Source of the DNA: Chrysaora quinquecirrha
Taxonomy: Eukaryota > Cnidaria > Scyphozoa > Semaeostomeae > Pelagiidae
Reading direction: 5' to 3'
Assembly (NCBI GenBank): GCA_014526335.1
Contig: JACTAT010000036.1
Location: forward strand, 4,098,492-4,162,491
DNA: 64,000 nucleotides
In this document: positions 37,223 to 47,573 of the stretch, piece by piece
Numbering within the stretch: the stretch's first letter is position 1
Layout of the letters: each line of letters begins with the position of its first letter
Position numbers and translations under genes: made by a program
The notes under the pieces: model-generated
What the model saw: only the letters and a program-made list of their open reading frames with translations
Databases searched by the model: none
Told to the model about the DNA's origin: nothing

Positions 37223-37291
37223 ATTTGAGTCACTGTCTTTAAAAGCTTTTAGATTGCAACAGTAATAAAATTGGTAATAAAAATAACTTAC

Positions 37292-39998
37292 AAACAAGTC
37301 TACTTTGAGCTGCTCATATTTGTACTTTGATTGTGATAATTCATCTCGTAGCATGTCTCTTTCTTGTTTTATTTCTTCTAGCTCTGTGAACACAACTGAA
37401 GATGGGTCGCTTCCAGCAGTTCCTTGTTTTAAGGACGTTATCAGTTTTTCCTTTGCCTGGAAGTAAATACAGAAATCATGAAACAAATAATCGTCAATTA
37501 ATCGTGCATAAACTTAGCAGCAATGTGGTATTTTAGGGCATCGTTCCAAAGGCAGTGCAGGTATTGCATAGACATCCTAAGCACTGCATAAGAAAAGACG
37601 GGATTGAGAAGAAAGTCAAGGGTGCGGGTACAGTAGCGAGTGGCAATTCATTCTTTAGAAATCTCGTACATCTTTACTGGAAATCCTATTGTTTTCATGG
37701 AAACCCATTGGAAATCCTTTTGTCTCAGCGGAAATCGCAAGCCTGTTTGAAGAGTGAAATGCCCCTCAGCTGGTAGGACCCACGAAAGCTGGTAGGATTC
37801 AAATACATAGGAAGGAACTGTATAAGCTCAAATCGACAGGAAAGCCTGTTCGAAAAGCGCGCAATAGCCACTATATAGATATTCTAGTAGCACGCAGGAC
37901 TATCTTATTCACGAATACAATTTTGTAACTGTTTGAATAGTAAATCACCGCTCGGCTATTTAGAACACACAAACAAGCGTTTCTCTGTTTATTTTAGTAA
38001 CACCAAGACGACCAAAAACACGGTAGCTTTTCATGGGATGTAAAGTGAGAGTTTCTTGGTTCCTCAACGCTCGTTCATAGAGTAATAGACTCCGTAAAAT
38101 TGAGGTGTTATATTGTTTATCAATATGTTTTATACTGTAGATTATCAAGGGATAATACGGTTGAAAAAGAATGGGTTTTGGATTACCTGTAAAATTCTTG
38201 TTGCTTTATCTTTGTATTCTTTTAAATCTTTTTGTGCAGTTTCTGCTGCATCTTTTGATATGCGAAGGTTATGCTCCAACTCTCTTGTCTTTCCTGGAAT
38301 CAAGGAAAAAGCAAAAAGATGATTCATATCAACAAATCAAGCAAATTAAGGGATGAAAATAGACAGAAAGAATCAGCTTTGCCTCCTCGTGCATAAGACC
38401 GATTGAAAACAACAATGTGCTTTAATGAGGTTATTTTTTGGTCACTTTCTGTTTCCAGCAAGACGCCTTCTTTACCTGTTTTCCGAGTTAAAATAGAAAG
38501 TTTGACAGGTCTCTAAAACCTCCTGGCTTCTTAATATGGGAGGTTTCGCAGACGACGCAAGTTATCTCGTTCTCGTTTCAAAATTAAAGATTTTGTTTTG
38601 GCTTTCTGCTGATCAGCCCATCCTTTTCAGAATTCGGAAGGTCTGCCACAAATAGGAGGTTGCCAAAATGCCTTAATGTCACCTTCAAACGAAGAAGAAA
38701 CAGACAAGTTTGCTCTTGTAAACCATTTTAACCTTGTTTGATCAGGAAAATGTTGTGTTAAAAGATCTAGAAAAGAGCAAAAGTTTACCTTTTTCTTCGT
38801 TGAGTTTCAGCTGCAAAGATTTCACTGACTCTGCCATCTGTTGTTGCTCATTTTGCAATCGACTACGCAACTCCATTAATTCTGCCTGATAAAAAACGGA
38901 AAAAGAACTTAATATTGACTGACTGTGCACTTTAATTCACTCACGCTTCCATTGCAAGGACCCGTATAATATGAGCACTTGCGCGTCTTAGAGAAAACAA
39001 TAACAACTGTAGGTCCTGAATAAAATTCTTTAAAATAAATTAAAACAAGATGTTTTGCCAAGTTATAACTAAACAAGAAAGACAAATATGAATTTTACAC
39101 CAGAAGATAAAAGCAAGGGCGTATTCTTTTTCGTATCTAGAGTTGGTAGAAAACAAAATAAAATAGACCATTTCAACTGAGGGTCTTGTTTTCAAAAAAA
39201 TTGAAAATTAGGCCATAGAGAAACTTTGACTTCAGATTCGAATTCAGTGTAAAATGATTGAGGGTGTGAAATTTCACCCCCAGCGATTTTTTCACGGTCA
39301 AACCCTTTATAAAATTTCAAACTTTTAACATCTATAAAGTCAATATCTTAAGGACTAGAAGCATAAAACTTTGCCTCAACACTAGAAAGAAGGTGCTAAA
39401 TTCGAATCTTAAGTCGAAATTTCTCTATGACCCATTTTTCATTTCTTTTGAAAACGAGGCCCTTAGTTGAAATGGTCTATTCTTTTGGTGTCATTCTAAC
39501 GAAAACGGTAGACTCCGCAGACGCTTTTAACGTTTCCAAAATTTGCATTTTTTGGTCACAGGAATTTTTCTCTGCAAAGTCTATCGTTTTTAAATTTCAG
39601 AGACTTGAAATTACCTAAACAATACGCCCTTAGAGAATGCTTGGTTCAGAATCTGTTTAAACCATTACTGTAGATATGTACTTAATAACAAGAAAAAATA
39701 ATAAGAAACTCTGACAGAACATACTGTAAAACTATCAGCTGATAAAGATATTGTGATTGACCATAATTAAATGATAGATACCTGAGCACTGCTCTGTGCA
39801 GATTTCGTTTGGAAAAGCTCTTTTTCTCGTTCTTCTAGTTTCTCCTTGAAAGTATCGAGAGCAACACTTTGCAGCCCTGTTGAGTCTGAGTGATCTTTAA
39901 GTATCCTACAAACAAAAATCCGCATGAAAACATATAGAAATAAATAACACCATCACTATCATCATCATCATCATCATCATCACCCTCATTAACATCAC

Positions 39999-40031
<33 letters not shown>

Positions 40032-43000
40032 TCCATCAATCCATTCATCATTGCAATCATCACCGTCATCATCATCATTATCAAAACCAACATAATCACA
40101 ATCATCATCATTATCATCATCATCATCATTATCAACATCCTCATCATCATCATCAATTACCAATTACCAATTATCAATCATCAATCATCATCATCGTCAT
40201 CAACATTATCATCATCGTCTTCATTGTCAATGTCAGTAAATTAAACACCACCATCATCACGAAAGAGGATTTTTCCTGGCAGCAAAATTAAAAATCAAAA
40301 TTTCCTGCAAACCTGACCGAAATTTCTCTCAATTAGAAATGTTTCAAGGGTTAGAAGTTAGCACTTCAGAGAATATTTACTTCAAAATTATAAACAAATT
40401 CCTGCGAAAAATGTTAGCAAAAAAATTGAAAGCGCCGCTGCTGGCGCTGCTAGACATTCTTCATGTCAAATGTTTCATTTTCTTTACGAATAGTTTAAAC
40501 AGCTATAACAGTAAATACCTTTCATTCTCAGCAGTTAGCTTGCTGACTAACTCATTCTTCTTCTTTAAATCTTCGTCAGCTTCGTGCATTCGGACACGTA
40601 AAACAGCAAGCTGCGAGTCTTTTGCTTTGAGTGCTTCACTCAGATCTTTTTCGTTTTCTTGAATAGAATTCACTACTTTATCTTGCTGCAGCATTTGATT
40701 CTGAGCATGCTCAAGCTTCTCCTCCAAGTGACGAGCGTCTGTAAGATAAGAATTGGCCGAGTGTAAACAAGAAACCAATAACGCCTGAAACAGCTACAGA
40801 CCGGTTTCGTCCAATTTAAGGGCTGGTGAAGGTGAAATGGTGTTTTAGCGCCAGTTTCTAGGATCTCAGCTGTAGGTTGAATGATCGAGACCTCGATGTT
40901 GGCTGTCACCTTGGCTGGGCTCGAAGCCTGACCACACTGAACTCCTGTTCTGACACCACCAGTCAGCTTGATTACACAACGACGCCTCATCACTGCAGCT
41001 AGACTGAGTAAGGACCTTAGCCCACGTTACACGTCAGGCATCAGGCTGTCAGTGACATTATACGTGGATGCTGGGATTCAGTAGCAATTGCTAATAAACA
41101 ATTATTGCTAATAAAAATTGGAAAGTGAAGATTCTCGGAAAGAGTAGAGAACAATACAAAATACAATGGTTGCCATAAATGTTGTGACAATAATTTCAAA
41201 CGGATTCAAAATTCAGCAATGTTTAGCGATGTATTTGAAACAAGGCGTAGAAATCCCTTTATGTTTATGAGCTACATCCATTGAGTTAGATCAATCGCTG
41301 TTTTTTCTTTTACCCACCAAGCTCGGTCTTCATTTTCCAACAGACAACTCGATGCAAGTGAAAATTATATGACAAGCAATGTTTGAGAAAGGAAGGGGTT
41401 GATCATGTAATAAATAAGTCCGAAAGTCAGATGAGCTATGTATTCTTCGAGAAATTCGTATACAAAAATCTTATGCTTACCATCCTGGACATTCTTGGCT
41501 GTTCGTAAAGCCCCTGCTAGTTCTTCATTCAAGGATGATATTTCACTCTTCAGTAATTTGTTCTCTAATTGTAGATTCGATATCCTGTCATACAGCTCCT
41601 TATTCTCTGTCTTGGCGACTGGCATTTTCACAGGTGGGGCTTCTACAGAACTCTCTTTGACATCTCCAGGTGCAGTGGCTTGACTGTTAACTTCAGTAAT
41701 ATTTGTTGTCTCAGTAGGCTTTTTAGCAGGTTGGTTTGGGTTGTCTAGAAAAAGTAGAACATACATAAACTTTCTTACTTTCTCCTGATGTGATCCTACC
41801 TTATGTGTGTTTTGGTCATTGCAAATGCTTTAAAAAACATGCTCCTTGAAAACCCAAGGGGCTCTGCTTCACACACCCATCTAAAATCACCAAAAATGCA
41901 TCTATCCTGGGGAAGGGAAACTCTTGCGTTTCAAAATAAGAAATAACTGTTGGCTTAATTCTTGAATTCAACATTCATTCTCTACTTTAATTTTTCTTTT
42001 CTTATAATTATTCTATATTAAGCTTGCTCATTTTAGCTCTAACGTTTTGCAAGTAAGTGAATTTCTTGGAAGAATGACATTATATTACCGAAAATCATTG
42101 GTATGGTAATTGTTTCTTGTTGAATTCTTCACTTCCCTTTTAAAGCTTCTAATGATTAAATGTGGATTATTATGGAACAACAATTTTGCACACAGGCAAT
42201 ACCAATTTGGAAAAAGCAATAAAAATTTCTTTTTACTTTGGAACCACAGACAAAAGGGCAATTTGGCTTTTTTCATAGCACTAACTGGGAAACCCAACAA
42301 AGCTGCTTCAAGGACACAACCATAAAGACACACTTCTATGAAGCAAAATTTTAGGCTTTTTTCTTGCGCTGTATGGAAATGCTCATAACTTGACCAATCT
42401 TACAAAAAAGGTTCCATCCACCTATTTGTAGCCCCAAGAAACAATCACAAAGTTAAGCAACACATACCTGAAGATGCTGTTACAGCACTAATTTCGACTG
42501 GCAATTTCCTTTTCTCCTCATCTTTAACTCGCTCTTGCACTGCCGCTGCTCTGTTGCTTGATAGTTTTGGCTTTATTGGAGTTGATGTCAATGGCAGATT
42601 CTTCTTTGTTGAAATGTCAGTCATACTTGAAGCATTATTAAGAAAATCGAAAAGCTGTTCATCTGACTTTGCTTTTATGTTTGATGCACTAGAAGATCTT
42701 GTTATTGCTTTTGCAGCATTGCTCGTACCTCTTGAGGCACCTATAGAAGATAAATTGTTGAAAATGACATGTTTATTCCTATTGTAAGATATCTGACCAG
42801 CATGCTTTGAATAGAAATGGTGACTTTGCCCCCAAGAGAGATGATGGGTGTTTTGCTATTAAACTCGCTGTCCACCATTCATTTGTTTTTCTTGATTTGT
42901 TTGCTTGACTATTGAAATATTAGACTGTCGCAGTGGTATTGTCAAAAGTTTGTCATCAGTGTTTCTGGCAAAAATCTAGCAATTGTGTGCTCTTTCACTA

Positions 43001-43849
43001 CCTATAAGACAATAACATATAGCTTTTTTCAAGTTTGTCAAGAATTGAAAATCCCAAAAGATGCTGAAAATTTCAGGAAATTCTACAAAAATCGTGAAAA
43101 TCCAAGTAAATTTTTCAAAAAAATAAAAAAAGAATGACCAGATTCATAAGGTTGTTTTAAGCTTTTCTTCTTCTAGGGCATATGTCAACTGGTAACAGGT
43201 CAACTCGCCCCACTACCAACTTGCCCCGCCTTAACATGGTCAAGTCAGACCTCTTTGAGTTATGTCACCTCACCAGTTTGCACAACTTGCCCCATCTGTC
43301 AAGTCAACTCGCCCCACCATAAAATAAATGATAGAAAACAACAAAATTGAATGAATCTATCAGTATGATAAAAGGGGTTTTGGGGGTGGAGCCCCTGACT
43401 TTAAACAATTATAGTCCAGTGGGGGCAAGTTGACTTTAAGGTGGGGTGAGTTGACTTTGAAAGTGGGGTGAGTTGACCTGTGGGGCAAGTTGCCAATGGG
43501 GCAAGTTAGTAGTAGGGTGAGTTTTGACTAGAAACCTGTCAACTTATGTAGTCACTCACTGTAACTAACATGTAGTCATGAATCAGAATTATTATTATTA
43601 TTATTATTATTGTTCATGCTTTACCTGCTAATGGTTTTCCTAGTGGATCATCTTTTGAGCTTGAATGATGAGAGGATCAGTTTGATTAACATTACTAGCT
43701 TTTGGTGACTTTCTTCCATCTATTTGCTCTGCCAAATCATCACTGCTAGATTTGTTTTCAGACTCCTTTTGAAGAGCAGAGGCAGCTGTTTGGTCTACTC
43801 TGTCAAGTAAAGCCTCTGCTCCTTTTGCAATGTCACTGAACCAGGACAT
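37292..43849 (-). CDS. GOLGA5: golgin-84 (Golgin subfamily A member 5), 3' end missing
   Basis: Golgi membrane tether with a long coiled coil and a C-terminal anchor. Exons: 43625-43849, 42468-42740, 41481-41744, 40519-40738, 39782-39905, 38789-38885, 38187-38293 and 37292-37456, all in phase. Diagnostic segments are the N-terminus MSWFSDIAKGAEALLDRVDQ, KSDEQLFDFLNN, LQLENKLLKSEISSLNEELA, EALKAKDSQLAVLRVRMHEA, LKEYKDKATRILQ, and AKEKLITSLKQG followed by EELEEIKQ-like heptads. Exon 1 here is one base shorter than in the duplicate (a G lost near 43,674), which breaks the frame after NQTDP. The last ~250 residues of the family, including the C-terminal transmembrane anchor, are not found; the place where they should lie is occupied by duplicate copy 1 and the N gap. 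IQCK is convergent on the other side of the gap. Confidence 0.92.
39115..39631. mobile_element. 517 bp MITE in a golgin-84 intron
   Basis: Termini AAGGGCGTATT and AATACGCCCTT are exact inverted matches. Inner arms of ~90 bp also pair: ATAGACCATTTCAACTGAGG near 39,168 against CCCTTAGTTGAAATGGTCTAT near 39,460. No coding capacity. Confidence 0.8.
39945..40240. repeat. CAT/ATC trinucleotide microsatellite
   Basis: Interrupted (CAT)n on the plus strand, about 300 bp, in the golgin-84 intron between exons 4 and 5. Frames read as poly-Asp or poly-Met across it are artefacts. Confidence 0.97.
40821..40995 (-). mobile_element. SINE of the second tRNA-derived family
   Basis: On the minus strand the head carries GTCAGGCTTCGAGCCC, a degenerate B box. 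The body has GAGGTCTCGAT and GAGATCCTAG. The 3' end is CATTTCACCTTCACC. It is homologous over most of its length to the element at 49,715-49,890, and lies in the golgin-84 intron between exons 3 and 4. Confidence 0.7.
43180..43549. mobile_element. foldback element rich in CAACTTGCCCC words (in duplicate copy 2)
   Basis: Second occurrence of the 33,813-34,178 element, carried along by the 4.7 kb duplication. It lies in golgin-84 intron 1. Confidence 0.75.
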
Positions 43850-44012
43850 CGAGACCTACAAAAAAATTATTACATAAAAAGATGCCGATATATGCCTTTT
43901 AAAATCGCACCACATACCAAAGGTTATTGTTCTCAAAACAATAGGGCTATTGTTTTATTCTTTCCACTTAATTGCAAGCAAAGTTTCTACACTGGTCACT
44001 CGACTTCTATCT

Positions 44013-44778
44013 ACATTAGTTCCGAAAATGTTCGGACACTTTTAATTTCAGACAATTTGATTGTCCGAAAATATCAATGTCCGAAATTTTAAGTAGCCTG
44101 AAATTTTAAACATCCAAAATTTTATTTTCACCATTTTTTCTCTTCCTTAGAGAATAATCCAGAAAGGAGGCCACAAATTTCTTTTGTTTTCTTGGTTTGG
44201 AGCATTTTACCAAAAATCTGAAATCTCCTATTATTATATTAAATTTTATGCCATTGGAGATTGGAGGTCCAAGGCACTAAATCTGTTCTGTGAGTGAACA
44301 GGGAAAACAACTTGCCTCTGAAACATATAGAAATCATTGTTCCAGAGGATCGATCAAAAGGCTCTTTGATTTTCAATGTTCTTAAAGTTAAAAGGCCATA
44401 CTTCTAAGGAAGTGCAAAAAAACCATCACAGCAAATCATTATATTTATGTTTTCGTTCCGACAAATCCAACAAATCATTTTCAATCTTAGACCGAAATGT
44501 TGACGCGTTTGAAAATCAGTTTCAAAGGGAAAGCTTGAGTCCTGGTATGCTCAATATGTTACCCAAGAGTCGATTAGTGGAAGGGATGTGATAAATTCTG
44601 TTTTAATTCGGTAAGTTTTGTAAATTTTACAAAGAAGAATTCTAAACACCTTGCGTTTTCTGTCGTCCAAAATTGGAATGGGAAATCATCCGAAATAGGT
44701 AAAATATCGTCCAAAATTTTTTGGTCCGAAAACATTTTGTCCGAAATATATGGGTCTGATTATTTTCGGAACTAATGT
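44013..44778. mobile_element. MITE with ACATTAGTTCCGAAAAT termini (in duplicate copy 2)
   Basis: Second occurrence of the 34,649-35,416 element, 5' of golgin-84 exon 1. Differs by two single-base losses. Confidence 0.8.
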
Positions 44779-46924
44779 CTATATTATATGTAGGAGGGAT
44801 GTAGGACTTACTGAGCAGAGAGAGCTTTGAGAATAGAGAGGTTTTCTCAAGGCTGTGCTACGTTATCAGTGAGGTGGAGCTAAATGTAATGATGTTCCTC
44901 ACTGCTAGTTATATTTATAGGCATTCCATTTGTTTGGTCATGTCTGCCTCATTACTATCTAGTCTATATATCTAACCCTGTCTTCATTAGACATGTTAGA
45001 CTTAGAGGCCCAAAAAAGTGTCAAACACTGAGTTTTAGTTTTAATGCTACGAGCGCAGTGCAGCGACATTGAAAGACCCTTACCGTTAAACGGCTATAAC
45101 AAAAGTAAAAAATGCTGAATATAAAATCCACTGAGTGCCTGTATCTTCATAAAATCATTTCTTTTTGGTTTGTTGTCTTCACCAAATTGCCTTCATCTTG
45201 ATTGGTAATCTAAGAGCAGAATGACAAAATACGTGTCCGCCTCGTATTCAAATCACATTTCGATAATCTGACTTAGCAAATCGAGGCCGCTTTAGAAAGC
45301 GAAAAGGAAGGGACAAAGTGAACAACCTTGAGGAACTCTTGAGGAAAACTCCTTTACGCAGGGTTTTGGAGTGTCCTTATTTTTGGAGAAGATAGATAAC
45401 GAATCTTACTCTTGAGATTGCTATTGCTTCAATTTGCAAGAGCTGATGATTTCTTTCAAAGAGAAACATTGTTTTAATGACAGTAATAAAGTCGAATCTT
45501 CCTCTTCGGATCCTCTGTAATCTTAAAATCCTCTTAATATCTTCTCCTTCTCCCCCTACCGAAGAAAATTTTACTCTTATATTGGTGCGAATTCTTAAAC
45601 TGAAGATCAAGTCCATTGATATACTAGTAGTTTTCTTGAAATAATGACAGAGTTTATTACACGAATATCATCTTTGACACCAGAACAGAATCACCAAACC
45701 TACAATTTTGTTTCAAGAAGGAGGCCCTTGTGTGTCTTTTCACTGTCGCAGAGAGCAATTGGAGGCAGTTGCAGTAACAGCTTTGTACCTATGTGATGCG
45801 GCAAAGAAATATATGCAAAGGGTCTTATTGAAGAAGCAAACAGGGTGTGCCAAGGACATTTGGCATTAATTTAGTGCAAGATAAAATGGCGTGATCATTG
45901 GTATTGAGAAACAGAAACAAATTTGTATCAGTTGCAACGAACAACCGAGTCTGACACAATGAGACAGGATAGGTGAGAGCTATGCTACAAAATGATGACA
46001 CAAAACACAGTCACAGGAAAGAGACTATGCACAAAACAATAAACGTGCTGATCAATGGCTTTTTTCAAGTAAGCAAAATGATATAGCATGGCTAAAGTTT
46101 TTTATAATGTTACTCTCGTATGCAATAAGCCGTTCTCAGTATCATCATCACCATAACGCATTTGTTTGCGGAGGTTAAAAATGAAGATATCTTGGCGCAA
46201 TTCTTCCTGTGCTGAATTTTTCTGTTCGACTTCCTTTTGTCAAATGATAATGATGAAGACGCAATGATGGCGAGAAGATTTGCTACACAAGTCTCGATCA
46301 TGCTCCACAGAACTGGTGGGTCGCTAATAAGGAGATCTCATGAGCTGTTCTTAATCAGGGGGGGAGGTGTGTTGTAGCTTGTAGCCAGTCAAAATGAAGT
46401 ACATATAACCTAGATTTTCGTCACGAATGGTCATTGTGTGAACGATAGTGAAGACCCTAAGATCCGGCTTCATGGACCTAAAATGCGGGTTTGCCGGGCA
46501 TCGTCAGTGCCAGAAAAGGAAAATCATGCCTTTAAAGACTTGGAGTGGTGGCAAGGTTGACGAATCAGAATAAAAAGAGCAGTATACTTGTCTGAGTAGC
46601 TTTAATATTTATAATTTCACTCGACAAACTGAACAAGGAACAACACAAAAAATATATGAAATTACAAAAACTATATCATAAAATACCATTAAAAAGTCTT
46701 TATGAACAACGAACACGTTATGGTAATACTATAATAAAGGGACAATTCTTATTTTCTTGAAAAATTCAAATGAAATATAAAACTAAACCAAATTTTTAAT
46801 ATTATTTTTTCATTTTTTATGAATTTTATCAATCTGCATTTTGCAAGAGATAATATAAAAAAAAGGCAAGAACTTAAATACTGCGATGTAAATATTTATG
46901 ACGCTATTGCGAAGTTCAAAAAAG

Positions 46925-47043
46925 CCGTTTACACTGGACCTAAATGGGAATGGGTCGAAATGAGTAAAGTACACCTTGGGAATCAAACGGGTCCAGATAG
47001 CAGATCCAAATAGGTACGGATCCAGCAGGTATAGTGTAAACGG
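46925..47043. mobile_element. 119 bp MITE with CCGTTTACACT ends
   Basis: Left end CCGTTTACACTGGACC, right end GGTATAGTGTAAACGG, inverted. Both sides are flanked by AAAG, a possible 4 bp target duplication. The interior contains GGGTC/GATCC words in both orientations, so nearly the whole element can fold on itself. Confidence 0.75.
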
Positions 47044-47353
47044 AAAGCCTATCTGTATAGGTATGGGTCTACTTGAACCCGTGCTAGTGTAATGGGGTCT
47101 AAACTCGATATCTTCAGATATTGAAAAATATCAATCATTCCTGTTTCTCGTCGGAAAAGTCTATATCTACTGAGTCTTGAAATCCAACAAGGATTAATGA
47201 ACTGCCTTTGGTTTACCATTTAAAGAAACAACGCGGTTTGCAAAGGAATACGGATTGTATTAATTCAACCGAAATATGATTTCACGGACAGGGGAAGGCT
47301 GACTCGCAGATTATGAATCTAAACAGTGGTCAGTGATAATTAATCCAACAGAT

Positions 47354-47520
47354 GTTATTTCTACCGAACACCCAAACGTCTTTTTCTATGAAACAATTCA
47401 TCTATTAAACTGATTCCTAATTGTTGGTTCGAAATACGAATAAGAGTCCTTTTTTCTGGTACCGGTAAAGTTTCCTCTATTGTTAATGTCTTGCCTTCTT
47501 ATTATTACCATTGAATTGAC
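47354..47520 (-). repeat. diverged tandem duplicate of the last SLFNL1-like coding segment
   Basis: Resembles 47,574-47,700. Shared words in the same order include ATTAACAATAGAG and ATTGTTTCATAGAAAAAGAC, plus a GTTCGGTAG-like end. It lies immediately 3' of the gene's stop codon. Frames are broken, so it is a non-functional tail duplicate. Confidence 0.7.
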
Positions 47521-47573
47521 CGTATGTTATCAATGTGTTTATTGGTCAAGCAATAGTTGCAACTTATTTCTCT

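Larger units (their letters stand above)
41875..46584. repeat. 4.7 kb duplicated block, copy 2
   Basis: Partner of 32499-37222. This copy is in the expected order relative to golgin-84 exon 3 (exon 3 follows exon 2 after intron 2). It is shorter by 14 bp because of scattered 1-2 base losses, mainly in A/T/G runs, including one in coding exon 1. Confidence 0.97.

Noticed and set aside
39835..40163. Poly-Asp and poly-Met frames
   Set aside because: Translation of the CAT/ATC microsatellite in a golgin-84 intron.
40821..40995. A functional tRNA gene
   Set aside because: The A/B-box-like motifs belong to a SINE present in several copies; no complete cloverleaf with acceptor stem pairing was found.
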